Counted from the first letter of the stretch, positions 1-8,739 are shown. The stretch: DNA of 64,000 bases from Sporolactobacillus pectinivorans (GCF_002802965.1 NZ_NXGA01000001.1:2394338-2458337), one strand, 5' to 3'. Notes: a model not told the origin generated them from the letters alone. Numbers and translations: made by a program.

Positions 1-147
1 CTTTACTACTGACAAAGCTGTTTAACTTTGCGGTTGTGATGCTGTAGATACATACTTTGAAAAAAGTACATCCATTTTCATCACACTACATGTGACAAGG
101 AAACAACAGTTTGTTAATTCTTATAATTTTGTTTTCGACAACTCTGC

Positions 148-675
148 TTATCTAACACGATCAATGATCTGATCAGCAGCCTGAGAAGCCGTCATGTTGC
201 TGACGTCAATCTTTGTTGTATTCATTTTCTGATACAGATTCAACCTTGCAGCGCTGGCTTCCACTTGATCGATGGTTCTGATCCCCTTCTTCACATCATT
301 CATGATATGTGATCTAAGAGCATCTTCGGAGCAAATGAGAGAAATTTTATAAAGATCGTATTCTTTTTTCAGTCGGGACAATATTTGTTCAAAAATGCAC
401 TCCTGGTGAATTACCCAGCAAAAAATAATATAGTGAAAGCCCGAATTATTTAAGTAGGCATTTAACAGGTGTGTAATGTTATCAATGACCATTTTCTTAT
501 TCTCTTCCGTAATGATCCACGGATTCATCTTCCAGCACCAATCTCCATCTAAAAAAACACTCGGTTTTAATTTATCAGACACGATTTCAGATACAGTGGT
601 TTTCCCCACTCCCATCGTGCCGTTAATGATAATCAATTTTTTCATTGGACTTTCCATGTTATTTTTTTGTTCCAT
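148..675 (-). CDS. P-loop NTPase, AAA/shikimate-kinase-like
   Basis: A 175-residue protein with an early Walker A motif (GTMGVGKTT, about residues 19-27) following a hydrophobic beta strand (KLIIIN), the layout of small nucleotide- or metabolite-kinase-like P-loop proteins. A possible lid-like segment with basic residues lies in the second half, but no substrate signature is recognised. The start MEQKNN is favoured because AGGAAGGTG lies about 12 bases upstream; an internal ATG at MKKLII would remove ten residues and is possible. It stands alone, transcribed away from the nicotinamidase side. The first 147 bases of the window beyond its stop hold nothing I can identify. Function is inferred only to the fold level. 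Confidence 0.75.
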   Translation of the reverse strand: MEQKNNMESPMKKLIIINGTMGVGKTTVSEIVSDKLKPSVFLDGDWCWKMNPWIITEENKKMVIDNITHLLNAYLNNSGFHYIIFCWVIHQECIFEQILSRLKKEYDLYKISLICSEDALRSHIMNDVKKGIRTIDQVEASAARLNLYQKMNTTKIDVSNMTASQAADQIIDRVR

Positions 676-863
676 ATTTTTGTTATTTCACCTTCCTACT
701 TGACAGAGACCTTTCACGCATTGAGCTGTTCTTTTACTTTTAATGCACAAAGTCCAACTGTTTCTTTATCTTCTGGCCAAGCGAAAAGATTTTACGTATT
801 TTCCGCCATAAAGCCATTCAATTTTTTTTTACTTTTTACATACCTATGTCGTTCCCATATGCA

Positions 864-1406
864 TCAGCCAACAATTTCTGTTTTAAAAATCGCCTTCATC
901 TGATTCAGAAAAATCTCATGGTGGCCGGTAAAGGTTGCCATTCCCCGGTTATGGGCGATCGTTCTATAGCCCCGAGAATAGGCTCCGTAGGCTGTCAGAA
1001 AATCACAGATGTCTGTACAGACACCGGTCAGATGTACGGTGTCAATATGACGAGCTTTCAAAATCTGATCGAGATTGGTACCAATGAAGGCGTCATACTC
1101 CGGCTTCGGCACAAAGATTACGTTTGCTTCCTCATTGTACGCTTCGTACCATTCACCCAGTTTTCCATAGAGCTGCGCTCCCCAGCTGCCCTTCACATTA
1201 TGCGGTGGCCAAAGCTGAAAATGCGGGTCATTTTTTTCATGAGCATCCATACAGAAAATCACAAGATCTCCATTCCGATGAAATTGTTCCGCAAGATCAG
1301 TGATATATGGAACAATTCCCTGAGCCGGCTTTCCTGCAGTCAAACCGCCTTTGTCGTCCACAAAGTCATTGCTCATGTCAATAACCAGAAGTGCTTCTTT
1401 CGCCAT
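864..1406 (-). CDS. pncA: Nicotinamidase (isochorismatase-fold)
   Basis: Cytosolic cysteine hydrolase of 180 residues, expected to convert nicotinamide to nicotinate in the NAD salvage pathway. The N-terminal catalytic Asp is in LLVIDMSNDFVDD, and the nucleophile Cys is in HLTGVCTDICDFL. A central PPHNVKGSWGAQLYGKL segment closely resembles Bacillus PncA, which is why this is preferred over a generic isochorismatase. I place the start at MAKEALL because GGGGTG sits 7-8 bases upstream; the ATG 18 bases further out lacks a good site. Single gene; no NAD-biosynthesis neighbours are in the window. The assignment rests on family resemblance from memory. Confidence 0.85.
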   Translation of the reverse strand: MAKEALLVIDMSNDFVDDKGGLTAGKPAQGIVPYITDLAEQFHRNGDLVIFCMDAHEKNDPHFQLWPPHNVKGSWGAQLYGKLGEWYEAYNEEANVIFVPKPEYDAFIGTNLDQILKARHIDTVHLTGVCTDICDFLTAYGAYSRGYRTIAHNRGMATFTGHHEIFLNQMKAIFKTEIVG

Positions 1407-1511
1407 GCTCTTACACCCCTTCATTTATTTTCTGACCTTACTTTAGCAGTTTTCTCTACCAATAAGAAGTGATTTACAATAAAGAGTTATTTAATTTTGC
1501 CGTTAAAATGA

Positions 1512-1539
1512 TTGCACTCCTGTAGAAATTTGATAGAAT
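1512..1539 (+). promoter_or_regulatory. Probable sigma-A promoter of the thioredoxin-like gene
   Basis: TTGCAC and TAGAAT separated by 16 bases lie 38 bases before the ATG of the downstream thioredoxin-like gene. Spacing is slightly short of the usual 17. Confidence 0.5.
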
Positions 1540-1577
1540 AAAGCCATTAGAATGATTTGAAAGAGGGAAGTCTCATC

Positions 1578-1892
1578 ATGAAATCAATAGAATCTGTTGA
1601 AGAATTTCAGAAGCTGATCAACGGTCCAAAAACAGTCATCGTTAAATTCGAAACAACTTGGTGTCCGGACTGTAAACGGCTGAATATGTATGTTGATGAT
1701 ATCGTCAAGGACTTTAATTTCGAATGGTTCTCAGCCGATCGCGACAAATTCCCTGACCTCGGAAAAGACTATCAGGTGCTGGGAATCCCCAGCCTCCTGG
1801 CATTTAAGAACGGCGAGAAGACAGCACACTTGCGCGCGGATGACAAATCGCCGGAAGAAATCCGTGACTACCTGAAAACAGTAGAAGTATAA
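1578..1892 (+). CDS. Thioredoxin family protein
   Basis: Small 104-residue thioredoxin-fold protein of the YtpP type. The redox motif is WCPDC (about residues 28-32), followed by the cis-Pro segment LGIPSLL, so both catalytic landmarks are intact. No signal peptide is visible, so it should act in the cytosol as a disulfide reductant; the partner is unknown. The ATG at 1578 is chosen because AGAGGGAAG lies about 7 bases upstream, giving the family length. A strong hairpin terminator follows within 30 bases of the stop and is shared with the convergent metal exporter. Confidence 0.85.
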   Translation: MKSIESVEEFQKLINGPKTVIVKFETTWCPDCKRLNMYVDDIVKDFNFEWFSADRDKFPDLGKDYQVLGIPSLLAFKNGEKTAHLRADDKSPEEIRDYLKTVEV

Positions 1893-1922
1893 AAATTAAT
1901 GGAACGTTCATCGAAAAGAATC

Positions 1923-1960
1923 AAAGGGCCGTTCAGCAAATGCTGGGCAGCCCTTTTAAT
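1923..1960. terminator. Bidirectional rho-independent terminator
   Basis: AAAGGGC (1923-1929) pairs with GCCCTTT (1950-1956), with an inner CAGCA/TGCTG stem, followed by a T-rich tract on the plus strand and A-rich sequence on the other side. It separates the convergent thioredoxin-like and czcD genes. Confidence 0.75.
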
Positions 1961-2906
1961 TATTTTTTATATGATGCGCACAATCAGAGTGACAGTCTGC
2001 ATAATTAATTCCTTCAATCTGAATGGTTGAATGTTCCAGATTGTAGTTTCCGAGAATCCGTTCCACGTTTCGCAGCACTTCATCTCGATCCGCTCCTTCG
2101 GTAACCTTCAGATGGCAGCTTAGAGAGAGGAAGCCTGAAGTGATCGTCCATACATGAAGATCATGCAGACTGGCCACCCCATCAATACCGCTGACTGCAA
2201 GACGGATTTCATCAAGATTAAGATTATCCGGTTTACTTTCCATCAGAATATTGACGGATTCTCTGGCAACCTGCCAGCCGCTTTTTAAAATGATCAGCGA
2301 GACAATGATACTCGCAATCGGATCGGCCAGCTGCCAGCCCGTCAAAGCAATAACTACTGCCGCAGCAATTGCTCCCACAGACCCGAGCAGATCACCAATC
2401 ACGTGAATAAAAGCACTGTGCACGTTAAGGTTTTCCTTTGCTTCACCCTTCATTAGGATTCCGGCAACGGCCAGGTTGACAAACAACCCAATGACGGCAA
2501 TGATCAGCATCTCGGTACTTGCCACCTCAACAGGCCGTGAAAAACGAAGAACAGCTTCAACAACGATCCACGAGGATATTGCCAAAAGCAGAACACCATT
2601 AAACAGCGCGGACAGGATTTCAAATCTGCGATAGCCAAACGTCTTCTTATTATTTGCGGCGACTTTTGCTCCAACCAGAAGTGCTGTAAAGCTCAGGCCA
2701 AGCGAAATTGAGTCACTGAGCATATGGCCTGCATCGGAGAGCAACGCAAGGCTGTGGCTGAAAAGACCCCCGATGAATTCCACAACCATAAAACCCGTGA
2801 TCATGAGAAAACTGACAAGAAGTGCATTCCGATTTGCTGAATGACCATGCGCATGATCATCTTTTTTTAAAGATTTTATACTCTTTGAAAAATCTGTTGA
2901 TTCCAC
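1956..2906 (-). CDS. czcD: Cation diffusion facilitator (Zn/Cd/Co exporter)
   Basis: 316-residue CDF family transporter with an N-terminal His-rich stretch (DDHAHGHS), about six membrane segments, the metal-binding pairs typical of the family (LLSDAGHMLSD in TM2 and HVIGDLLGS in TM5), and a cytosolic C-terminal ferredoxin-like domain (LHDLHVWTIT). It should exchange cytosolic Zn(II) or related divalent ions for protons. The start is GTG, with GGGTGAT seven bases upstream. A perfect inverted repeat resembling an ArsR/CzrA operator lies 66 bases upstream, suggesting metal-derepressed transcription. The regulator itself is not in the window. Its terminator is shared with the thioredoxin-like gene. 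Confidence 0.9.
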   Translation of the reverse strand: MESTDFSKSIKSLKKDDHAHGHSANRNALLVSFLMITGFMVVEFIGGLFSHSLALLSDAGHMLSDSISLGLSFTALLVGAKVAANNKKTFGYRRFEILSALFNGVLLLAISSWIVVEAVLRFSRPVEVASTEMLIIAVIGLFVNLAVAGILMKGEAKENLNVHSAFIHVIGDLLGSVGAIAAAVVIALTGWQLADPIASIIVSLIILKSGWQVARESVNILMESKPDNLNLDEIRLAVSGIDGVASLHDLHVWTITSGFLSLSCHLKVTEGADRDEVLRNVERILGNYNLEHSTIQIEGINYADCHSDCAHHIKNN

Positions 2907-2971
2907 GTTTCAATCACCCGAATTCTAGCCTTTACCAATCTGACCCGGTTCAATCACGAGTTCACGGCACT

Positions 2972-2997
2972 AACATATGAACATCTACTCATATGTT
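2972..2997 (-). promoter_or_regulatory. Putative ArsR/SmtB-family (CzrA-type) operator
   Basis: AACATATGA (2972-2980) and TCATATGTT (2989-2997) form a perfect 9-8-9 inverted repeat. Read as 12-2-12 it matches at 10 of 12 positions, the architecture known for SmtB/CzrA sites upstream of metal exporters. It lies between divergent czcD and the VOC gene and is closest to czcD. Confidence 0.6.
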
Positions 2998-3103
2998 CAA
3001 TATGTATCTTTTAAGGACAAATGTCAAGGAAAAATTAGTCTGCCAGATATCCTCAGGCTTTGCTATAATTTATTCATATTCCATGCAGAAAGGAAGTTGC
3101 GGC

Positions 3104-3493
3104 ATGCTTTTCTCCGGTATCAGCCATTGCGCCATCATTTGCTCTGATTACAGGAAGTCCAGGCATTTCTATGTGGACCTGCTTGGATTGGCTGTTATAC
3201 GTGAAACTTACAGGGAGGAACGAAAATCATTCAAGCTTGATCTTAAAGTTGGCAGCTCATCTGGGCAAATCGAGCTATTTTCATTTCCTGATTCCCCGAA
3301 AAGATTATCATATCCCGAAGCATGCGGCCTCAGGCACCTCGCTTTTAATGTGGCCGATATTGAATTTGTGAGGGATTCATTGAATCGGAAAGGAATCTTG
3401 ACAGAACCGATAAGAACAGATACGTTGACCGGAAAAAAATTCACTTTTTTCAGAGATCCGGATGATCTACCCATTGAATTGTATGAAGCATAG
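3104..3493 (+). CDS. VOC (glyoxalase-like) family protein, YaeR/SMU1112c type
   Basis: 129-residue single-domain vicinal-oxygen-chelate protein. It has the paired beta-alpha-beta-beta-beta modules: an N-terminal His metal ligand in GISHCAIICSDY, FYVDLLGL, IELFSFP, a second His in CGLRHLAFNVADI, and a Glu ligand near the end in LPIELYEA. The segments line up with YaeR-type proteins, whose substrate is unknown. The ATG at 3104 is supported by AAAGGAAG about 8 bases upstream; an upstream in-frame start would add 37 unrelated residues. It is probably a metal-dependent small-molecule enzyme, but no reaction should be assigned. Confidence 0.8.
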   Translation: MLFSGISHCAIICSDYRKSRHFYVDLLGLAVIRETYREERKSFKLDLKVGSSSGQIELFSFPDSPKRLSYPEACGLRHLAFNVADIEFVRDSLNRKGILTEPIRTDTLTGKKFTFFRDPDDLPIELYEA

Positions 3494-3575
3494 CTAAAAA
3501 TCGTACCTCAACTATCTGGTTTATCTCAGTCCATGATAAAATATAAAAATAATCATTTATATTGGGAGGCTCACA

Positions 3576-4280
3576 ATGAGTGTACATATTGAAGCAAGAC
3601 CGGGAGAAATTGCCGATAGCATTTTGCTGCCGGGTGACCCGCTGAGAGCAAAGTATATTGCAGAGACCTATCTTGAACATCCGGTCCAGTATAATCAGGT
3701 ACGCGGCATGTTGGGCTATACAGGATTGTTCCGCGGACAGCGAATTTCTGTACAGGGAACTGGGATGGGTATTCCTTCAATTTCTATTTACGTTAATGAA
3801 TTAATACGCGACTATGGTGTGAAAAATCTTATCCGCGTCGGCACCTGCGGAGGAATCCAGAAAGACATTCATGTCCGCGATGTCATACTGGCGATGTCTG
3901 CGGCAACGGATTCAGCGGTCAACCATTCCGTATTCCCGACTATGGATTTTGCTCCGACAGCAGATTTTAATTTATTGAAAAAGGCTTATGATCTTGGAAC
4001 GAAACTGGGCGTTTCTTTGCAGGCAGGGAGCGTTCTATCGGCTGATGTTTTCTACAGGGACAACATGGATATCTTGAAGAAACTGGCCGGCTATGGCGTT
4101 CTAGCCGTAGAAATGGAGACGAGCGCCCTTTACACGCTTGCCGCAAAGTACGGTGCTCATGCCTTGACGATTCTCACAGTCAGCGATCATGTGTTTACCG
4201 GCGACGATACAACGGCTCAGGAGCGCCAGACAACTTTCAATGATATGATCAAGATTGCATTGCAAACAGCTGTAAATTAA
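3576..4280 (+). CDS. deoD: Purine-nucleoside phosphorylase DeoD
   Basis: 234-residue hexameric-type PNP that phosphorolyses purine (deoxy)ribonucleosides to base and (deoxy)ribose-1-phosphate in salvage. Seen are the phosphate-binding [14 protein letters not shown] near the N-terminus, [19 protein letters not shown], the nucleoside-binding [12 protein letters not shown] and the catalytic Asp in LTVSDH. Length and motif order match the family exactly. GGGAGG lies seven bases before the ATG. It stands as a monocistron ending at a GC-rich terminator. Confidence 0.97.
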   Translation: MSVHIEARPGEIADSILLPGDPLRAKYIAETYLEHPVQYNQVRGMLGYTGLFRGQRISVQGTGMGIPSISIYVNELIRDYGVKNLIRVGTCGGIQKDIHVRDVILAMSAATDSAVNHSVFPTMDFAPTADFNLLKKAYDLGTKLGVSLQAGSVLSADVFYRDNMDILKKLAGYGVLAVEMETSALYTLAAKYGAHALTILTVSDHVFTGDDTTAQERQTTFNDMIKIALQTAVN

Positions 4281-4304
4281 TTGAATATTTTTTTGTTAAT
4301 GTGC

Positions 4305-4340
4305 AGGGAGGACCGGCAATCAGCGCCGGCCCTCCTTATT
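4305..4340. terminator. Rho-independent terminator after deoD
   Basis: GGAGGACCGGC and GCCGGCCCTCC form an 11-position stem with one A/C mismatch and a seven-base loop, followed by a short T-rich tract. It lies between convergent deoD and the NUDIX gene. Confidence 0.7.
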
Positions 4341-4341
4341 G

Positions 4342-4809
4342 TCAGTCTTTAATTTTTGAAAAATAGTCTTGAAGGATCAGCTGAGAACTTTTTAAAAGAT
4401 GTTCAGGTAAATCGGCCGGGTCACGGAATTCAAATTTTATAGATTCGGAGGGATCCACGATTAACATTCCTCTGAATGTCCGTGTATAATAAGCGATCGT
4501 AACTGCACAATACTGATCGCCATTCTGGGCAATAGAATATCCACGTGATCCCGTCGATCCTGTATAAACGCCAAGCAACCGGAGTTGGTCAATCTCCAGG
4601 CCGCTTTCTTCCCGAACTTCACGTTTTGCTGTTTCTTCCGTTGTTTCACCTAATTCCATTAATCCACCGGGAATGCCCCAGAAGTTTTCAGGAAACCGGC
4701 GTTCCTGCAGCAGTATCCTGCCCCTGTCATCAGAAATGACTGCAGCTGCTCCAACGAGTATCAGCGGCCTGTGTCCGACCAGCTTTCGAATGTCCTCAAT
4801 GTATCCCAT
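4342..4809 (-). CDS. NUDIX hydrolase
   Basis: 155-residue NUDIX protein. The full Nudix box is visible: GGLMELGETTEETAKREVRE followed at once by ESGL, fitting GX5EX7REUXEEXGU and so able to bind the catalytic divalent metal. N-terminal residues before the fold (YIEDIRKLVGHRP) resemble the ADP-ribose or mutT-like group common in Bacilli that hydrolyses an NDP-X substrate; the exact substrate cannot be told. The ATG at 4809 is chosen because GAGGTG lies six bases upstream. It follows the flavin operon on the same strand after 75 bases without a clear terminator, so readthrough is possible. Confidence 0.85.
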   Translation of the reverse strand: MGYIEDIRKLVGHRPLILVGAAAVISDDRGRILLQERRFPENFWGIPGGLMELGETTEETAKREVREESGLEIDQLRLLGVYTGSTGSRGYSIAQNGDQYCAVTIAYYTRTFRGMLIVDPSESIKFEFRDPADLPEHLLKSSQLILQDYFSKIKD

Positions 4810-4884
4810 TTCCCCCACCTCGCAGAAGCAAGTATATCACAGAATTCATGGGGATATCACAATCAGCGCGGGAAAAAGCGCCTT

Positions 4885-5778
4885 TCAAGCGGTCGCTCTG
4901 CGCGGACTTCTGCTTCGCGCCTGCAAAGCCTTCAAGGCATTAGCTGCCAGCAATCCAATCAGCAGAAAAGTTACCTTGCTCAAGTATAAATACGCAGCGC
5001 CGCTGATTAGTGCCACCAGTATGCCGAACACAATTTGTTCGTGATCCTTGGCCGGTGAAGTTGGGGGATCGGTCAGCATGAAAAAGGCAAGAAACAAAGC
5101 CGCGTTGATATAGGGCATACGAAGCGCGTAGCCGGCATCCGTAACACCGACCAGACCCGCAATCATGAAGAAAAAGATGTACGTGGCAAGAAAAGCGAAA
5201 ACAAGTGGAAATTTGTTGATTCGGTTTACAACATAAAATCCGCCGGCAATCAGGATAACGACTGTCCAGGCGGGTAGCATCGACAAACCGCTCCACCAGC
5301 TTTCTCCAGTTGAAAAAAGGGTTGAACTGGCAAGCAGCCCAATCGCCGCAGGATTAAAAACCGGTTTCCTTTTATCTTTGAAGAGATGCTTGAAAGCAAG
5401 GGCAACCAGCGTCACAAACATAACCAAATACCATGGCACAGCCGGCCCGAGTATTCCCCCGATAATCAATCCTGTAACAAGTGCTCCATCAGAAAAATAT
5501 TTTGGACGATAGGTCACATACGCAACGACAAAGTCCGTGAACACACCCGTCGCAATGGCGAGCAAAATATTCTTTAGTCCTCCAGAACTTTGAGGGTATG
5601 CCAGGCCGATCAGGGAGAGCATCAGTATGATCGAAAAAACAATACCCTTCGGTGATTTAATAAATTTACTGAAACTGAAGCTGTGCTTCTTACTTTTTGA
5701 TGACTTTTGTCTTATTGCAGTCCTTGTTTCAGGGTGATAGGTTCGTGCGCTTTTCACGTTCGTATCTAATCGTGCCAT
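4885..5778 (-). CDS. RnfD/NqrB-like membrane protein
   Basis: 297-residue polytopic membrane protein with a Lys/Ser-rich cytosolic N-terminus and about eight hydrophobic segments. Family landmarks are FSDGALVTGLIIG, the FNPAAIGLLAS segment and the MLTDPPTSP segment conserved in RnfD and NqrB, the quinone- and flavin-bearing subunits of Rnf and Na+-NQR. The SGAT-like threonine site for covalent FMN found in true RnfD/NqrB is not visible after FNPAAIG. It starts at MARLDTN (AAGGAG eight bases upstream), overlapping the apbE stop by 13 bases, so translation is probably coupled. With its neighbours it may form a small membrane flavin electron-transfer unit. No other Rnf subunits are present here. 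Confidence 0.8.
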   Translation of the reverse strand: MARLDTNVKSARTYHPETRTAIRQKSSKSKKHSFSFSKFIKSPKGIVFSIILMLSLIGLAYPQSSGGLKNILLAIATGVFTDFVVAYVTYRPKYFSDGALVTGLIIGGILGPAVPWYLVMFVTLVALAFKHLFKDKRKPVFNPAAIGLLASSTLFSTGESWWSGLSMLPAWTVVILIAGGFYVVNRINKFPLVFAFLATYIFFFMIAGLVGVTDAGYALRMPYINAALFLAFFMLTDPPTSPAKDHEQIVFGILVALISGAAYLYLSKVTFLLIGLLAANALKALQARSRSPRRATA

Positions 5779-6689
5779 GAACATTTCTCCTTAAAATTAT
5801 TTGTTGAAACGTGTGTCATTGACCGGGTAAACATCAGGCAATCCAAATCCATTTCCTCCATTTTTTTAATCCCGGATTCGGGGCCCATTACAAAGGAAGC
5901 CGTTGAGAATGTATCTGCAAGCATCGCAAACGGAGCAATAACCGTGCAGCTTACAAGAGAATCAGGCGATTTACCATTAAATGGATCCAGAAGATGGTTC
6001 TCATTGGGTAATACTGGACTTGGTCGTTCATAATCACCGGAAGTACAAATTGCCGCATCAGTCAGCTGAACCGTCCCAACCAGTTCATTGCGGCGCATGG
6101 GGTGCCTGATTCCAATCGTCCAGTCCTTACCATTTTCATCATGACCGGAGGCATAAAGGTCTCCTCCCGCATTGATCAAAAAATCTGAATAGCCGATTGT
6201 ACGAATCTCTTCGGCCGCCAGATCAATTGCCAGACCCTTTGCTACCCCGCCAAGGTCAATGATCATCGGTTTTTTTAGCAAAATCGAGTGATTCCGATCA
6301 TCAAGAATAATATCCCGATAACCGGCGTGATCGTCTTCAATAAAATCGGATGAAACAATATGCCCTGACAAGTAATTTTTATTGAAGCCCCTTCGCTCAA
6401 GTTTTCTGCCGATTGAAGGATCGAATGCACCACCGGTTTCACGAGCGGTTTCAACAGCAAATTTAACAGCAGAGTATAAAATGGGAGAGACAGCAACTGA
6501 TCTCCCTGTTTGGCTTGAAAGCTTCATCAGCTCAGTTTCAGGATCGAATCTGGAACAGATGCGCTCTACTTTATAAAATAAAGCGACCCCGCGATCAATT
6601 GAGTCATCTGTCTTACTTTGGTTTTCGCCGGAAATAATTTTTATTGTTACAAAGGTATCCATACAGATAAAACGTTTATAACTGCTCAT
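5766..6689 (-). CDS. apbE: FAD:protein FMN transferase
   Basis: 307-residue ApbE-family enzyme that transfers FMN from FAD to a Thr/Ser in acceptor proteins. Seen are MDTFVTIKI at the N-terminus, DLGGVAKGLAID, INAGGDLYASG, CTSGDYERP, HLLDPFNGKSP and the metal-binding MLADTFSTASF block. There is no signal peptide or lipobox, unusual because many Gram-positive ApbE proteins that modify extracytoplasmic targets are lipoproteins. The initiator is uncertain: GGGAGG lies 16 bases upstream, and a GAG lies close by. Middle gene of a three-gene operon; its likely substrate is the adjacent FMN-binding protein with an SGAT motif. Confidence 0.88.
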   Translation of the reverse strand: MSSYKRFICMDTFVTIKIISGENQSKTDDSIDRGVALFYKVERICSRFDPETELMKLSSQTGRSVAVSPILYSAVKFAVETARETGGAFDPSIGRKLERRGFNKNYLSGHIVSSDFIEDDHAGYRDIILDDRNHSILLKKPMIIDLGGVAKGLAIDLAAEEIRTIGYSDFLINAGGDLYASGHDENGKDWTIGIRHPMRRNELVGTVQLTDAAICTSGDYERPSPVLPNENHLLDPFNGKSPDSLVSCTVIAPFAMLADTFSTASFVMGPESGIKKMEEMDLDCLMFTRSMTHVSTNNFKEKCSWHD

Positions 6690-6734
6690 AACTCTTTTGA
6701 AGATACCTCCCGGTCACAGCGGACCTTCACGAAT

Positions 6735-7232
6735 TCAGGCCTTTGCCTGACTCAATGCCTGAGTGACAGCCGTGATAAAATTATCGGTGCTTTCAGTTGC
6801 TCCCGACACGTTATCAACATTTGCATTTTGCCTGGAAACCACTTCAGATGGCAGCGGATCAATTAAGCTTTGTGGATACGAAGTCGTGCAATCTGTAATT
6901 TGTACATTAGCTATTTTCCCCTGCTTGATTGTTACACTGACGGATACTGAACCGATTCTGTTCATGCCCTGACCGGAAAAAGTACCGTCTTTATATCCGG
7001 ATTTGCTCTGAGGTGCTGTGCTGTTTTGTGCCGTGCTTTGCGTGCCTGACGCTTTATTATTTGTACTGCCCTGGCTTGAGCCATTTGACTGCTGTTGATT
7101 TGACTGAACGGCGGTTTGAATAGCTGGTGAAACTGCCACTGCCTTTGGTTCAGTCACAACATATCCTGCAGAATAGGCAAGTCCGATTGTTGCCGTGCAA
7201 AGGGCAATCCACTTCGGGCTAAGCTTTGCCAT
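6735..7232 (-). CDS. Membrane-anchored FMN-binding domain protein
   Basis: 165-residue protein: an N-terminal positively charged start and one hydrophobic segment (WIALCTATIGLAYSAGY) acting as signal or anchor, a Ser/Gln/Asn-rich low-complexity linker (about residues 40-78), then an FMN_bind domain beginning GYKDGTFSGQG. The domain ends with VDNVSGATESTDNF, where the Thr of SGAT is the residue flavinylated by ApbE in known family members. Charge at the N-terminus predicts the domain lies outside the membrane. AGGAGG lies seven bases before the ATG. First gene of the operon with apbE and the RnfD-like gene; its role is probably as a one-flavin electron carrier. Confidence 0.88.
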   Translation of the reverse strand: MAKLSPKWIALCTATIGLAYSAGYVVTEPKAVAVSPAIQTAVQSNQQQSNGSSQGSTNNKASGTQSTAQNSTAPQSKSGYKDGTFSGQGMNRIGSVSVSVTIKQGKIANVQITDCTTSYPQSLIDPLPSEVVSRQNANVDNVSGATESTDNFITAVTQALSQAKA

Positions 7233-7371
7233 AAAACAGACCTCCTGTTAATTTGACTTCCAACTCTACATGAAACAGTTTATCGATTGAATCTGAAAAT
7301 TTGCTGAAAAAAAGTTCCCTCATATTGAGAAAACTTTTTTAATCAAAACATTTGTCTAGCGTCCGAAAGAA

Positions 7372-8448
7372 TTACTTCCTGCGAAGCTGAATCAGCTGAT
7401 AGACGCGCGTCACGATCACTTTGCAGACCGCATAAACGGGGATGGCCAGAAGCATGCCGATAATTCCCGCCAGGTTGCCAGCCACGAGCAGAAGGCAAAT
7501 AATGGTTAACGGATGAACATCCAGCTTTCTCCCCATGACTAAAGGTGAGATCACGTTTCCCTCAATCTGTTGAACAACCGTGACACCTACAATGACATAA
7601 ACCGCAAGAATAGGATTTTGTATAAAAGCCACAATAACCGCCGGAACAGTTGCAATAAAGGAACCGATAAACGGAATAACATTGGTAAAAAGAATGACCA
7701 ATGCCAGGACAAGCGAATAATTCAGTCCGATAATCAGATACCAGATATAGATGAAAACAAAGTCAAATAAAAGGACAATCATCTGACCCTGGATATAACC
7801 GCTCAGCGCCTGATCCATGTCGGTCAGAATTTCTCTGGCTTTCTCCCTGTGTTCAGCGGGAATCAGTTTTATGATCCCATGTGACATCCGCTCCCCATCT
7901 TTTAATAGATAAAAAAGGATAAACGGAACGGTAACGATAATTAACACCGTACCTGTCACGGACTGAATGATGTTCAGAACATTGTTTCCAACTGAAGTAA
8001 CCATTGAAGACAAATTTTTTGAAAACCTGCTTGTAAAGTCCATATACGAAATGCCGTTTAGATTTAACTTTGTGAATAGTTCACTGTTCTGAAAATTATT
8101 CAGCTGGTAACTAAGCTGATTGATCAGTCCGGGCATACTGTTAACCAGCGATAAAAACTGGCTGTAGAGCATCGGCCCGAACCAAAAAGCAAGAAATACA
8201 AAAAAACCGATGGCAAACAGATAAATGATAAGGATTGCAATAACCTTTGGTATTTTAAACCTGACAAGCCCCCTGACCAGGGGACGCAAAAGATAATACA
8301 GCAGCCCGGAAATAATCAGTGGAGCTGCAAGCGAAGTAAAAAGGACGCCAATTGGACTAAGTATAAAAGTCAGTTTTGAAGCGACCAACAAGATGACAAA
8401 AACTATAAGAAGCCAAACGGCAAAACGAAAATATCTTGATTTCGGCAT
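7372..8448 (-). CDS. AI-2E family transporter (YtvI/YubA-like)
   Basis: 358-residue polytopic membrane protein of the AI-2E transporter family (PF01594). Features are about eight membrane helices, the central soluble-like stretch, the FILFYLLKDGERM segment and the C-terminal PLVMGRKLDVHPLTII typical of the family. Members export or exchange autoinducer-2, Na+/H+ or other solutes, and paralogs are numerous in Bacilli, so the substrate is not assigned. The ATG at 8448 is used because AGGGG lies seven bases upstream. The 290 bases upstream to the SDR gene contain no other gene I can support. Confidence 0.85.
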   Translation of the reverse strand: MPKSRYFRFAVWLLIVFVILLVASKLTFILSPIGVLFTSLAAPLIISGLLYYLLRPLVRGLVRFKIPKVIAILIIYLFAIGFFVFLAFWFGPMLYSQFLSLVNSMPGLINQLSYQLNNFQNSELFTKLNLNGISYMDFTSRFSKNLSSMVTSVGNNVLNIIQSVTGTVLIIVTVPFILFYLLKDGERMSHGIIKLIPAEHREKAREILTDMDQALSGYIQGQMIVLLFDFVFIYIWYLIIGLNYSLVLALVILFTNVIPFIGSFIATVPAVIVAFIQNPILAVYVIVGVTVVQQIEGNVISPLVMGRKLDVHPLTIICLLLVAGNLAGIIGMLLAIPVYAVCKVIVTRVYQLIQLRRK

Positions 8449-8739
8449 AACAATTCCCCTTAATGACGGATACAAAATCTAAATCTGCTTAACAAATTTT
8501 GTATTATATAGTACCCTACCAATTATCTTACAACATTGTAACCTATTTTCCTTAAATTAATCCAAAAAAGAAAATAGTGACTTTCTAAAAAATGATAGAT
8601 AAAGTTCGATATTTTGCGCCACACCATTATCTAGCGACAGTGCTCCAGGATCAATACTCTTAAAGCCCTCTCTGGCGGGTTGATCGGCCGTTTTTTAAAA
8701 GTTGTCCCTCTTGCCTGTCACTCAACTTTTCTGCTGCCA

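Noticed and set aside
846..1472. 208-codon plus-strand frame opposite pncA
   Set aside because: It is the antisense reading of a clear nicotinamidase gene, has no ribosome site and no coherent domain.
7286..7330. CodY-like box upstream of the FMN-binding gene
   Set aside because: AATTTTCAGA is followed by a poor second half; too many mismatches to the palindromic consensus.
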